A stretch of 34,092 nucleotides of DNA from Desulfurococcales archaeon (GCA_015521295.1 WAOL01000022.1:1-34092), one strand, 5' to 3'. Shown: positions 1-8,249, counted from the stretch's first letter. Made by a program: numbers and translations. The notes: a model not told the origin generated them from the letters alone.

Positions 1-12
1 ACAGAAGACTGC

Positions 13-549
13 GTGAAGCTTGCGGAAATCTATCATATGTTGTCGCCCGTGCGTGTAGCCGTACTTAGGGATCTAGGAAGGCTGCGTGTGGAGGGAGGGT
101 GGGAGACCTATCAACGTGGTGATGAGGCTGGGATACCTTACTGGATGGCTACCTTTTTTGAGAAGCGAGGTGATGTTGAGGTTAGGGAACCTAAGCTGAC
201 GGACACTGACATAGGCAAGTACCTGATGATAGAGCGTAGGATGAAAGGGAGTTCCTTCCACCCACTAAAGGAGCGATTCTACTTAGAAGCTAGAGAACTA
301 ATAAGGAGACTTAAGGAGGAAGGAAGAGAGAACCCAGAGAACATCATGAAGGCGGTTAAGGTTGAGGGAAACCTAAGCGACATAGTCCGAATAAGGTTAA
401 GGAAAATACTGAATGCCGCATTCCTAAGCACTAAGATAGACGAGATAATAGAGAGGCTACTGCCAGAGGAAAGGGGGCTTCTTCTAGAACTCAGTGCGGT
501 AATCCAAAGATGGTTTGATGGGGTGACGAAGGTTGACCAGCAGTATTAA
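13..549 (+). CDS. gins23: GINS complex subunit, probably Gins23
   Basis: This is a probable subunit of the archaeal GINS complex, which binds MCM and a Cdc45/RecJ-like protein to form the replicative CMG-type helicase. It is a mostly helical protein of 178 residues, the size expected for archaeal GINS, with a basic helix-rich C-terminal half around residues 80-165. The assignment rests partly on position: its 3' end overlaps the MCM gene by 17 bases, and in Sulfolobus the gins23 gene is co-transcribed with mcm (family knowledge). The GTG at base 13 is only the first start inside the window. No in-frame stop lies between the window edge and it, so a few N-terminal codons may be missing. It could instead be a Gins15-type subunit; I did not see a motif that separates the two. 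Confidence 0.75.
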   Translation: MKLAEIYHMLSPVRVAVLRDLGRLRVEGGWETYQRGDEAGIPYWMATFFEKRGDVEVREPKLTDTDIGKYLMIERRMKGSSFHPLKERFYLEARELIRRLKEEGRENPENIMKAVKVEGNLSDIVRIRLRKILNAAFLSTKIDEIIERLLPEERGLLLELSAVIQRWFDGVTKVDQQY

Positions 550-2686
550 CTTAGAGGAGCTCACGAAGGAGGAGGAAATAAGCTCTCTCCAAGCACTTTT
601 CACAGACTTTCTTAGGAATTTCCGAGATAGTAGAGGGAAGTTCAAGTACAGGGAACGAGTAAGGGAGATGATACTTCGGGAATCAAAATCCTTGACAGTG
701 GATTATGAGGACCTAATATCCTACGACCCTCACCTAGCGGACATAATTGAGGAGAGTCCTGACGAGGCATTCCCAGCATTTAGTGAAAGCATCAGGGCAC
801 TAGTAAGGGACGAGAACCCCGAGTATGCTGACAAAGTCTTCAAGTTCTACGCCAGGCTAAGCGGGTGGGTGAAGTCCACACCAATACGACACATTAGGAG
901 CGAGCACATAAACAAGTTAGTTATGATTGAAGGAATCATAGTTCGAAGCACTCCCCCACGACATAAGCTTTACAAAGCAACATACCTCCACATACTTCCT
1001 ACTGGAGAGCAACACGAGTTTGAATGGCCTCCAGGAGAAGGGGAAGAGATGGGGGACGAACTTGAGAAACCCACCTACTGCCCCGAATGCATTGCGGCGT
1101 ACGAGGAGGAGTTAGAGGAAGGGAGCGCTAGGAGAAGGCAGCGCGGCATATTTAAACTCCTTCCCGAGAAGTCAAAGTACCGCGACTGGCAATTAGTTGT
1201 TGTTCAGGAAAGGCCCGAGGAAATACCTGCTGGCCAGATACCTCGATCCATTGAAGTTGTCTTGGTGGATGACTTAGTCGACGTGGCCAGGCCCGGTGAT
1301 AGGGTCTCCGTTATAGGGATCGTCAGACTATCTAGGAGTAAGAAGCCCTCGAAACCAATATTCTCTTGCTACATAGAGGCAAACAACGTCATCGTCGCGC
1401 AGAGATTCCTAGAGGAATTAAAGTTAAGCCCTGAAGATGAGGAGAAGATACTCTCACTGTCCCGCGATCCCCTCATACGAAGGAAAATCATAGCGAGCAT
1501 AGCTCCCACCATCTACGGCATGTGGGACATAAAGGAGGCCGTAGCCCTTCAACTATTCGGAGGGATATCTAAGGAAGCCCCAGACGGGACTAAGATACGG
1601 GGCGAAATACACGTACTCCTACTCGGTGATCCTGGAACCGCAAAAAGTCAGATACTTCAGTATGTTGCTAGGATAGCGCCTCGAGGAATATACACTACCG
1701 GTAAGGGGAGCTCGGCCGCCGGACTCACCGCTGCCGTCATCAGGGATAAGCAAACAGGAGAGTATTTCCTAGAAGCTGGTGCCATGGTCCTCGGTGATGG
1801 CGGCGTCGTGGCCATAGACGAGATAGATAAGATGCGTGAGGAAGACAGGGTAGCGATACATGAGGCCATGGAGCAGGGCACGGTCAGCATAGCTAAGGCC
1901 GGTATCGTCGCACGCCTCAATGCGCGAGCATCAGTACTAGCCGCAGGGAACCCCAAGCGCGGGCGCTACGAGCCGGAACTGGGGCTCGCCGGGAACATAA
2001 ACCTTCCGATCACCATATTATCGAGGTTTGACTTGATTTTCATTCTGAAGGACGTGGCAGAGATAAAGCACGACGAATCCCTAGTTCGCTATGTGCTCAG
2101 AACGCATGAGAGACACGGGTCCGTGACCCCGGAGATACCGCCCGACCTACTTAGAAAGTACATCGCCTATGCCAGGAAGAACGTGAAACCCGTTCTCACT
2201 AGGGAGGCTCAAGAGATAATTAAGGAATACTATATAGAGCTCCGCAAGAAGAGTGCTGAGAACCCGAAAGCGCCCCTAGCGATAACTACAAGGCAACTAG
2301 AGGCGCTAGTGCGTCTAGCGGAGGCGCATGCGAGAATGGCCCTCAAGAACAAGGTTGAGGCGGAGGACGCTGCGGAGGCTGTGAGGCTCATGAATACCGT
2401 CCTACAGAAGGTAGGCATGGATGTTGAGACCGGGACCTTAGACATAGATACAATAATGGTTGGGAAGCCTAGGAGCCTGCAGGAGAAGGAAATAGCGTTA
2501 CTTAACCTAATCAGGGAATTAGCGAAGGAATCGGACCTGGGATGTGTTAGGAGGAAGTACTTAAAGGCTAAGGCACTGGAGTTAGGCATAGTTGACGAGA
2601 AGACCTTCGATAGGCTCTTAGCAAGCCTCAGGAGAACCGGGGACATCTACGAGAAACGTGCCTTATGTTATGCACCAACGGATTAG
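533..2686 (+). CDS. mcm: Replicative DNA helicase MCM
   Basis: Homohexameric 3'-5' replicative helicase acting at origins and forks. The 717-residue protein aligns by eye with Sulfolobus MCM throughout. It has an N-terminal domain A, a zinc/OB region with C183-P-E-C186, the conserved PEEIPAGQIPRS-type allosteric segment, then the AAA+ core with Walker A GDPGTAKSQ at about 365-373, Walker B with D429-E430, an LSRFDL arginine-finger segment, and a C-terminal winged helix from about residue 635. The TTG start is preceded by GGGGTGA six bases upstream, inside the GINS gene, so the two are translationally coupled. The zinc site is unusual: a residue expected to be Cys is Gly158, and there is an insertion rich in Glu and Arg after C186. 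No intein is present; the ATPase motifs are uninterrupted. Confidence 0.97.
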   Translation: MTSSINLEELTKEEEISSLQALFTDFLRNFRDSRGKFKYRERVREMILRESKSLTVDYEDLISYDPHLADIIEESPDEAFPAFSESIRALVRDENPEYADKVFKFYARLSGWVKSTPIRHIRSEHINKLVMIEGIIVRSTPPRHKLYKATYLHILPTGEQHEFEWPPGEGEEMGDELEKPTYCPECIAAYEEELEEGSARRRQRGIFKLLPEKSKYRDWQLVVVQERPEEIPAGQIPRSIEVVLVDDLVDVARPGDRVSVIGIVRLSRSKKPSKPIFSCYIEANNVIVAQRFLEELKLSPEDEEKILSLSRDPLIRRKIIASIAPTIYGMWDIKEAVALQLFGGISKEAPDGTKIRGEIHVLLLGDPGTAKSQILQYVARIAPRGIYTTGKGSSAAGLTAAVIRDKQTGEYFLEAGAMVLGDGGVVAIDEIDKMREEDRVAIHEAMEQGTVSIAKAGIVARLNARASVLAAGNPKRGRYEPELGLAGNINLPITILSRFDLIFILKDVAEIKHDESLVRYVLRTHERHGSVTPEIPPDLLRKYIAYARKNVKPVLTREAQEIIKEYYIELRKKSAENPKAPLAITTRQLEALVRLAEAHARMALKNKVEAEDAAEAVRLMNTVLQKVGMDVETGTLDIDTIMVGKPRSLQEKEIALLNLIRELAKESDLGCVRRKYLKAKALELGIVDEKTFDRLLASLRRTGDIYEKRALCYAPTD

Positions 2687-2746
2687 CGTTGACGGCAATA
2701 TACAAGCTTAATAAGCCGAACAAACCCTCTCTACTGGGTCGGGATA

Positions 2747-2986
2747 ATGTGTGAGCTAGTGGTGCGCCTCAGCAGCGGTAAGGAAATACCGATCGATGAG
2801 ACAACACTGTCCATAGTTTACAAATACGTAAGGTCAGTATACACGCTGGAGATGCTGGCTAGGGACCTAGGACTCGACAGCTGGGAGGAAGCGTACGAAT
2901 TCATTAAGAGACTCCCGGCGTGGATAGCGTGGACACCATCATCGTTCTTCGAGTACACGAAGCGCAGGATCTGCGGCGAGAGTTAA
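2747..2986 (+). CDS. Small unknown protein in the GINS-MCM operon
   Basis: Unrecognised 79-residue protein. It has a short beta-like start (about residues 3-10) and then helices. The middle segment, LARDLGLDSWEEAYEFIKRL, resembles a helix-turn-helix arrangement, so nucleic-acid binding is possible but not shown. The start is an ATG with only a weak ribosome site. A TATA-like stretch (CTTAATAAG) about 35 bases upstream could give it its own promoter, although it lies only 60 bases after mcm. Its stop codon is followed directly by the ATG of the THUMP protein with no spacer, which suggests coupled translation. The coding frame has no competing frame of similar quality. Confidence 0.7.
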   Translation: MCELVVRLSSGKEIPIDETTLSIVYKYVRSVYTLEMLARDLGLDSWEEAYEFIKRLPAWIAWTPSSFFEYTKRRICGES

Positions 2987-3508
2987 ATGACGACACCTTG
3001 TGGAGACAGAAACACGTACGTACTAACGGTAAGGTACGGGAAAGAAAGACTAGCGGAACTTGAAGTGGGCGACGCTCTTTTCCCCGCCGATCCAAGCGTC
3101 AAGATAGAGGGAACTGCTTTCGGCGGTGTTTTAGTGCTTTGCACTACATTGCAATTCGACGAACTACTCAATGCTCTGCTAGCATTTCCACCAACAACCC
3201 TCGAGCGCGTAGTTCCAATCATGACGTGCTGTGATACGGATAAGGACGACGTTATAAGATGTATTATCGGCATAGTGGTGAGGAGGAGGTTAAGGTATAG
3301 TGAAGTGCGGTTCGGTAGACGCGGATGCTTGAGTAAGGGTCAGCTTAGGCTACTTGAGAGGAAACTACGTGAGCTCTCAACACCCTATTCAGGCAATACC
3401 CTACTTGTTGAACCACTAGATAATGTAGTATGTATTGGAATTGTCAAGGATGCTATGGATAAATCATTTAAAGAAAAAGTAATGAAAATTCAACCTTACA
3501 GGAGGTAG
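2987..3508 (+). CDS. THUMP-domain RNA-binding protein (COG1818-like)
   Basis: Probable stand-alone THUMP-domain protein, 173 residues. THUMP domains bind the acceptor end of tRNA and are usually joined to tRNA-modifying enzymes; stand-alone forms resemble the yeast Tan1 partner of the tRNA acetyltransferase (family knowledge). What I see is the typical order: a segment ending RVVPIMTC, helix [13 protein letters not shown], the strand-turn [10 protein letters not shown], a helix, and a final strand pair [14 protein letters not shown]. The fold assignment is by pattern, not by alignment. No catalytic domain is attached. The ATG follows the stop of the upstream small gene with no gap. It is cysteine-rich around residues 50-92 (LCTT, MTCCD, IRCI). 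Its linkage to GINS and MCM may be only operonic. Confidence 0.68.
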   Translation: MTTPCGDRNTYVLTVRYGKERLAELEVGDALFPADPSVKIEGTAFGGVLVLCTTLQFDELLNALLAFPPTTLERVVPIMTCCDTDKDDVIRCIIGIVVRRRLRYSEVRFGRRGCLSKGQLRLLERKLRELSTPYSGNTLLVEPLDNVVCIGIVKDAMDKSFKEKVMKIQPYRR

Positions 3509-3517
3509 GGTCTCATG

Positions 3518-3558
3518 CATTACTAATCAAGAATGATCAACCAACTTTTTTAGTAATG
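3518..3558. repeat. Perfect 9-bp inverted repeat before the adenosine kinase gene
   Basis: CATTACTAA at 3518-3526 is the exact reverse complement of TTAGTAATG at 3550-3558, with a 23-base loop. The loop and right arm contain a run of six T (3546-3551). The dyad could be a 3' hairpin for the upstream operon or an operator overlapping the promoter of the next gene. A 9-bp match at this spacing is expected a few times by chance in a window of this size. Confidence 0.4.
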
Positions 3559-3570
3559 TACCGTATTGAT

Positions 3571-3579
3571 AAGGAGGGA
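3571..3579 (+). promoter_or_regulatory. Strong ribosome-binding site that fixes the kinase start
   Basis: AAGGAGGGAGGG lies just before ATG 3586 with normal spacing. The ORF-track start (ATG 3556) lies upstream of this site and inside the inverted repeat, so 3586 is the better start. Confidence 0.8.
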
Positions 3580-3585
3580 GGGCTT

Positions 3586-4080
3586 ATGGGTGAACTAAAG
3601 AAGATAGAGGTTATTGACATCCCCGTACCTGAAGGAACTAACGTAATAGTGGGGCACACTCACTTCATTAAGAGCGTTGAGGATCTCTACGAAACGCTAG
3701 TGACATCCTCAACTTCCATTAAATTTGGCATAGGCTTTGTCGAGGCGAGCGGGGCAAGGCTAGTACGCTCGGATGGCAACGACCCTGAACTCATTAAGCT
3801 AGCGGAGGAGGCAGCACTGAAGATAGGGGCGGGGCATACGTTCGTCATATATTTAAGGAACGCGTGGCCAATAAACGTCCTTAATGCCGTGAAGATGGTG
3901 CAGGAAGTGTGCCGTATCTACACGGCAACGGCTAATCCCTTGCAGGTAGTAGTCGCTGAGACGGATCAGGGGCGGGCCGTCCTCGGCGTTGTCGACGGAT
4001 ATACGCCGCTTGGTGTGGAGGACGAGAACGCGAAGAAGGAAAGACACGAGTTCCTTAGGAAGATAGGGTACAAGCGTTAG
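3586..4080 (+). CDS. Adenosine-specific kinase family protein (COG1839/DUF355)
   Basis: A 164-residue member of the archaeal/bacterial adenosine-specific kinase family. Members of the family are annotated as binding and phosphorylating adenosine; the physiological role is not well settled. The whole sequence matches the family pattern I know: [18 protein letters not shown] near the N-terminus, [11 protein letters not shown], the NDPELIKLA and IGAGHTF segments, the central [10 protein letters not shown], and [25 protein letters not shown], ending in RKIGYKR. Length is normal. I moved the start ten codons downstream of the ORF track because of the strong ribosome site. The unknown basic-tail gene begins 12 bases after its stop, so the two are probably co-transcribed. 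Confidence 0.9.
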   Translation: MGELKKIEVIDIPVPEGTNVIVGHTHFIKSVEDLYETLVTSSTSIKFGIGFVEASGARLVRSDGNDPELIKLAEEAALKIGAGHTFVIYLRNAWPINVLNAVKMVQEVCRIYTATANPLQVVVAETDQGRAVLGVVDGYTPLGVEDENAKKERHEFLRKIGYKR

Positions 4081-4092
4081 GGGTTTTCTTGA

Positions 4093-4782
4093 ATGGGTGA
4101 ATACTTATTCAAGTGTCTAGAGCGGTTGGACAAGGTTTTTGACGGGAAAGTACTCCTTACTGTACTTAAGGAAGCGATTTCGAAGACTGTAAAAATACGG
4201 GGTGACCTAGACACTAACCGCATACCAGAGAGCAGAATTAAAAGAATAATCAGTAATTCCTTCAGTGGAGCTAAGTGCGACTACGTACTACTGCTTGATA
4301 ATGAAGGTAAGACCGAGATACTTGTGCCTGTGAGCGATGCCGCAGTAACTGCCAGAACAGTGATTTTCCCTCGAATAGCTAGGTTGAAGGGAATGCAGCT
4401 CCTTAAGAAGCAAGAGAGGGTAGAGTTAGAGGCTAATGCTGTCTTCTCACGATCGCTGATTAACGAGAACGTGAACGTTGATGACTCCTACTACGTGTTC
4501 GAGGGACGCGTCGGTTTAGTGGAACCGCATAGTGATGCAGTAGCCGTGAGGATACTTACGGATAAAGGAACGAGAGTTATATTGAATGGCGAGCACGTAG
4601 AGAAAATCAGGAAGGAGAGCATAGAGCTTCTCAAACCACAGCCCCTCCACCAACGCGCCGCAGTTAAGAAGGTAACTAAGAAAGGGAGGAAAACTAAAAG
4701 GAGGAAAGCATCGAAGAAGAGAAAACCTAGAAGAAAAACAAGGACTCGAAGGAAAAAGCGGACCTCAAAGAAGAAGCGCTAG
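4093..4782 (+). CDS. Unknown protein with histone H1-like basic tail
   Basis: Unrecognised 229-residue protein in two parts. Residues 1-188 are of ordinary composition and probably form a mixed alpha/beta domain, with strands around YVLLLDNEG, TEILVPVS and YYVFEGRVGLV. Residues 189-229 form a tail in which 27 of 41 residues are Lys or Arg, with none acidic, broken only by Thr, Ser, Ala, Gly, Val and Pro. Such tails occur in eukaryotic histone H1 and in some bacterial nucleoid proteins, so DNA or RNA binding is a reasonable inference, but the folded domain matches no chromatin protein I know. The last 18 bases overlap the end of the convergent argF gene. The ATG has no clear ribosome site and probably relies on read-through from the kinase gene 12 bases upstream. 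Confidence 0.75.
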   Translation: MGEYLFKCLERLDKVFDGKVLLTVLKEAISKTVKIRGDLDTNRIPESRIKRIISNSFSGAKCDYVLLLDNEGKTEILVPVSDAAVTARTVIFPRIARLKGMQLLKKQERVELEANAVFSRSLINENVNVDDSYYVFEGRVGLVEPHSDAVAVRILTDKGTRVILNGEHVEKIRKESIELLKPQPLHQRAAVKKVTKKGRKTKRRKASKKRKPRRKTRTRRKKRTSKKKR

Positions 4783-5700
4783 TATGGCTTTCTGAGCGTG
4801 CAACCTGTTCTCTGCCTGATCCCACACTACTGATTGTGGGCCATCTATAACCTCATCCGTTACTTCCATCCCCCTATGTGCCGGTAGGCAGTGCATGAAT
4901 ATTGCATCGCTTTTCGCTAGGCTCATTAATTCAGGTGTTACCCTGAACCTGCTCAAGTCCTTGATGCGTTTCTCACGCTCAGCTTCCTGCCCCATACTCA
5001 CCCATACATCGGTGTAGACCACGTCAGCACCCTTCACGGCGTCTTCAGGGCTCCTTAGCACCTCTATGCTGGCACCGGTCCTGTTGGCGTCCTCCATAGC
5101 TAACTTCATGATCTCAGGATCTGGATCATAGCCTTCGGCTGTGCCGATCTTTATGTTAATCCCTAGCTTAGCTGAAGCTAGTAATAGGGAATGGAGGACA
5201 TTGTCGCCCCCGTCACCCACGAAGGCTATGGTGAGGCCGGCTAATCTCCCCTTCTTCTCAAGTATCGTTAGCATGTCGCCGATTATCTGGCACGGATGTT
5301 CTTTATCACTTAAGGCATTAATCACCGGAATAGTCGCGTACTTAGCTAACTCAACTAGGTCGCCGTGGTTGTACACCCTAGCAACTACTCCGTCGACGTA
5401 CCTACTGAGAACCCTTGCGGTGTCCGCTATGGTTTCACCTCGTCCCAGCTGCATTTCCTTCCAACCCAGTGATATGACGTAACCACCTAGCTGCACCATT
5501 GCTTGCTCGAAGCTTATTCTGGTTCGGGTGCTTGGCTTCTGAAATATCATCAGGAGGGTCTTCCCCCTCAATACAGGGATTATCCTCTCACCAGCGTAGA
5601 ATCTTCTCTTGAAGTCGAGGGCTGTCTGAATAATGAATTGAAGTTCCTCCGAATTTAGGTCAGCTATGGATATTAAGTCTCTCCCATGAAGGGACTTCAC
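4765..5700 (-). CDS. argF: Ornithine carbamoyltransferase
   Basis: Catalyses carbamoyl phosphate plus ornithine to citrulline in arginine biosynthesis. The 311-residue length is typical. Visible motifs are the carbamoyl-phosphate loop STRTR at residues 57-61, the segment KEMQLGRGE, HPCQ in the carbamoyl-phosphate site, the DGGDN loop at the start of the ornithine domain, and HCLPAHRG beginning at H270. The absence of aspartate carbamoyltransferase features and the presence of HCLP separate it from PyrB. It starts with GTG, preceded by an AGGGAG ribosome site. It diverges from the regulator gene at 5780; no other arginine gene is visible here. The last codons overlap the basic-tail gene by 18 bases tail to tail. 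Confidence 0.96.
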   Translation of the reverse strand: MKSLHGRDLISIADLNSEELQFIIQTALDFKRRFYAGERIIPVLRGKTLLMIFQKPSTRTRISFEQAMVQLGGYVISLGWKEMQLGRGETIADTARVLSRYVDGVVARVYNHGDLVELAKYATIPVINALSDKEHPCQIIGDMLTILEKKGRLAGLTIAFVGDGGDNVLHSLLLASAKLGINIKIGTAEGYDPDPEIMKLAMEDANRTGASIEVLRSPEDAVKGADVVYTDVWVSMGQEAEREKRIKDLSRFRVTPELMSLAKSDAIFMHCLPAHRGMEVTDEVIDGPQSVVWDQAENRLHAQKAILALLL

Positions 5701-5757
5701 GTTTCTCCCTAGTGCTAGGGACGCGGCTACCGTAATAAACGTTAAACAAGGTAACGC

Positions 5758-5767
5758 AATATATTAA
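5758..5767. promoter_or_regulatory. TATA box between argF and the regulator gene
   Basis: CAATATATTAAG is a near-symmetrical TATA element. Read on the plus strand it predicts transcription from about 5785-5790, which makes the tracked GTG start at 5768 unlikely for the regulator. Read on the minus strand it could also serve argF, although TTTAACGTTTATTA closer to argF is an alternative. Confidence 0.55.
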
Positions 5768-5779
5768 GTGTGCCCTGCA

Positions 5780-6412
5780 ATGGACGCCGTGAGAATCATT
5801 GCTGAGATAGCAATGCCGCGCCGGAAGGTTAAACCCAATTTCACTCCATACCATGTAATCAAGGCACTCATGATAATTAGCAAGGGCCATGTAGGTCGCC
5901 CTAAGCTACGGGAGGAACTTAGGTTAGGGGACGCCAGCACAAGAACCCTGCTCAAACGCCTTAGGGAAGCCAAATTGATAAAGTCGTTCCGCCCAACCGG
6001 AACCGAGCTAACAGAGAAGGGGCGTGAAGTTCTCAAGGAAGTATTAAGTAGTTTAGTGGTGCTCGGGGAGGTACCGCACGGTAATATTTGCAGTAACTGC
6101 GTCACCTCAGCGGTAGTTTTGAGGAATGCTACAAACCTCCTTAGAAGAATGGGGGTAGTAAGAGTTAGGGATCTAGTAGTTAAGGAGGGGGCGGATGGGG
6201 CATTAGTACTGCGGGTAGGTCCCGGCGGAAGGATCCTGATGCCCGTGCAGAATGGAGAGGTACCTTTCACAGACTCACTGATCTTAAATATAAAGGGAAA
6301 AGCCTCATTGAGGAAGGACGATGTGATACTTGTCGCTATGTGTAGCCCTCATGATGAGTCTTGTACTGAACATGTAGTGAATGCTGCTATCGCAGCACTC
6401 GAGCGAGGTTAG
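5780..6412 (+). CDS. Winged-helix transcriptional regulator with C-terminal sensor-like domain (possibly DUF4443)
   Basis: Probable DNA-binding regulator of about 210 residues. Numbered from the ORF-track start, residues 25-85 form a winged helix: VIKALMIISKG, recognition-helix region DASTRTLLKRLREAKLI, then a wing ending LTEKGREVL. The C-terminal half (about 95-214) is a separate domain with Cys residues in ICSNC and MCSPHDESC and a beta-rich centre; it resembles the archaeal DUF4443 type, but I am not certain. The start is ambiguous: GTG 5768 lies only a few bases after the TATA box, so ATG 5780, GTG 5789 or ATG 5813 are more likely. It is divergent from argF and 4 bases upstream of the diphthine-ammonia ligase gene, so it is probably co-transcribed with the latter. 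Confidence 0.72.
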   Translation: MDAVRIIAEIAMPRRKVKPNFTPYHVIKALMIISKGHVGRPKLREELRLGDASTRTLLKRLREAKLIKSFRPTGTELTEKGREVLKEVLSSLVVLGEVPHGNICSNCVTSAVVLRNATNLLRRMGVVRVRDLVVKEGADGALVLRVGPGGRILMPVQNGEVPFTDSLILNIKGKASLRKDDVILVAMCSPHDESCTEHVVNAAIAALERG

Positions 6413-6416
6413 TGAG

Positions 6417-7112
6417 ATGCGTAAGGCCGTGGCCCTTTACACGGGCGGGAAAGATTCTCACTACGCGATAATTAAGGCCTTAGAGAAGGGCATTGTGACT
6501 ACCTGCCTAGTAATAGTGAGGGCCGGCAGGGAGGACTCCTGGATGTTCCACACCGTGAACATCGACCGGGCGATTCTCCATGCCAAGTTAATGGGTATGC
6601 CTTACGTAACGGTGCAGGTAAGCGGCGCGAAGGAAATCGAAGTCGAAGAACTTAAGCACGTATTAGAAACTCAAGCCGTAATGCGCACCGATGAAGTCGG
6701 GTACTTAGTAACTGGTGCTGTAGCCTCGAGGTACCAAAAGGAGCGTGTTGACGCGCTGGCAGAGGAACTAGGTTTAAAGCACTATGCCCCCCTATGGGGC
6801 GCTGATCAAGGTAAGCTATTCCTTGAAGAAGTAAGCACCTTAGGTTTCCTGATAACAGCTGTTCAAGCATACGGCTTAAGTGGTGAGTTGTTAGGCAAGC
6901 CCATAACCCCCAGTTTCGCAGTAAAGTTACTCTCTAGGTTTAAGCGATATTCCATAAGCCCCGTAGGGGAAGGCGGTGAGTTCGAAACATTCGTTATCTC
7001 TTCACCAATGTTTAGGGGAAGATCCATAGCCATACGTAAGGCCTCAATGACGTGGAACCCGAACACCTTCACAGGGTACTACGTGATTGAGGATGTTGGG
7101 ATCTTACCTTAA
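6417..7112 (+). CDS. dph6: Diphthine-ammonia ligase family protein (Dph6-like, ATP-pyrophosphatase)
   Basis: Expected to perform the last step of diphthamide synthesis on elongation factor 2, amidating diphthine with ammonia and ATP. The 231-residue protein has the PP-loop LYTGGKDSHYA at about residues 7-17, a central LVTGAVASRYQKERVDALAEELGL segment, the PLWG motif and the C-terminal GEGGEFETFV motif, all characteristic of the family. Start chosen at ATG 6417, which places the PP-loop at the normal distance; the track start adds 12 codons inside the upstream gene. The two genes are separated by 4 bases with a GAGGTTAGTGAG ribosome site at the end of the regulator. Related single-domain proteins are sometimes annotated only as ATP-binding proteins, so the exact substrate is inferred. 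Confidence 0.88.
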   Translation: MRKAVALYTGGKDSHYAIIKALEKGIVTTCLVIVRAGREDSWMFHTVNIDRAILHAKLMGMPYVTVQVSGAKEIEVEELKHVLETQAVMRTDEVGYLVTGAVASRYQKERVDALAEELGLKHYAPLWGADQGKLFLEEVSTLGFLITAVQAYGLSGELLGKPITPSFAVKLLSRFKRYSISPVGEGGEFETFVISSPMFRGRSIAIRKASMTWNPNTFTGYYVIEDVGILP

Positions 7113-7130
7113 AATTTAGAAGGAGGGCAC

Positions 7131-8186
7131 CTACTTCTTAAACCACGCATCCAATCCCTTGATCCGTGCCCTTATGTTCTCCCTGTATGCCTTCCTTAGT
7201 CTTTCATACGCGTTCTTAACCCGCTCAGGAGAGAAGTCATGCTCCTTCACGAGTATCTCCATTAATTCCTCTAGGTTTGGCTCACGCCACTCAACCTTGT
7301 ACTCGTCCGTGACTGGTGGGTTAAGGAATAATTCCTTGATCTTCTCAGGTGGTACGGGGAAGGACGCGCCTGGAAGAGCCTTAAGCGCCTTCTCCAGCGT
7401 TCCGTATGTGCGTATTAAGCGATACGCTGTCTTAGGCCCCACCCCCTTAACACCCGAAGGGTTGTAGTCTGTCCCTAGCAATATCGCTATGTCTATTAGT
7501 TGCTCCCTCGTGAGGTTAAGTACCTTCAGTAGCGTGTTAAGCTCTATGATCTCCGGCTTTATTTCTACGTAGACGTTCTTACGCGGTAATTTCCTCCTTC
7601 CTGAGATTGCTAAGTTCCTGAGCAACCGAGGTGCGCCGAAGAGTAGTGAGTCGTAGTCTTGTGAGGCAGCTGCCCAAGCATCACCTTTCTTAGCCAGGTA
7701 TGCTGCCTGAGCCTCTCCCTCGGAAGGGGCTTGAACCCACGGGACACCCATAGCGTTAAGCAGTTTCTTCGCATCCTCAACCATTTCATTTGTTAACCTG
7801 GATGACATCTGCGCATATCTTCTGGCTGCCTCTAAGTCACCCTTACTAAGCGCTTCAGCGTACTTCTTCGCCGCCTCCTCCCTCACACTCATTCTCTCAG
7901 CTATTTCCTTAGCCTTCAGCTCCGGTGGCTTGCCGTCAAACACGTAGACAGGCTTTACCCCTGCTTCCATGAAGTTAATTGTCCTGTAGAAGAGCCCGCT
8001 TAAGTGGCTGGTTACTCTTCCCTGCCTATCCTTTAAGGGGGTCCCGTCAGGTTGCCTTATTGCCGCAAGAAACTGGTATAGCGCATTGTACGCATCTATA
8101 GCCACCACCTTCCCTTTGAGTTCCCTTAGGTCCCCTACAACACGTACTGCTTCCTGCGGTATAAGTTCCTTTAAGTTCACACCCAA
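7131..8186 (-). CDS. fen: Flap endonuclease FEN1
   Basis: Structure-specific 5' nuclease that removes flaps in Okazaki-fragment maturation and repair. The 351-residue protein shows the full set of metal-binding acidic clusters: AIDAYN (D31), [29 protein letters not shown] and LGTDYNPSG, followed by the helix-hairpin-helix [11 protein letters not shown]. The C-terminus ends KGLDAWFKK, a PCNA-interacting (PIP) peptide. The glutamine that usually opens the PIP box is replaced by Ile. I chose the second of two consecutive TTG codons so that the protein begins Met-Gly-Val, because Gly2 sits in the active site of this family. The gene is convergent with dph6 (18-base gap) and divergent from the Zn-ribbon gene. 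Confidence 0.96.
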   Translation of the reverse strand: MGVNLKELIPQEAVRVVGDLRELKGKVVAIDAYNALYQFLAAIRQPDGTPLKDRQGRVTSHLSGLFYRTINFMEAGVKPVYVFDGKPPELKAKEIAERMSVREEAAKKYAEALSKGDLEAARRYAQMSSRLTNEMVEDAKKLLNAMGVPWVQAPSEGEAQAAYLAKKGDAWAAASQDYDSLLFGAPRLLRNLAISGRRKLPRKNVYVEIKPEIIELNTLLKVLNLTREQLIDIAILLGTDYNPSGVKGVGPKTAYRLIRTYGTLEKALKALPGASFPVPPEKIKELFLNPPVTDEYKVEWREPNLEELMEILVKEHDFSPERVKNAYERLRKAYRENIRARIKGLDAWFKK

Positions 8187-8249
8187 CAACTGTCCCCATA
8201 TACCTAAACCTCATGGACATAGTTAAGTATTGCAACTCACCACCGGATT

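Noticed and set aside
1625-2060. An intein in MCM
   Set aside because: Walker A, Walker B and the arginine-finger segments follow each other at normal distance.
1657-2646. Minus-strand ORFs of 99 and 138 residues
   Set aside because: They are antisense shadows of the MCM ATPase core and C-terminus.
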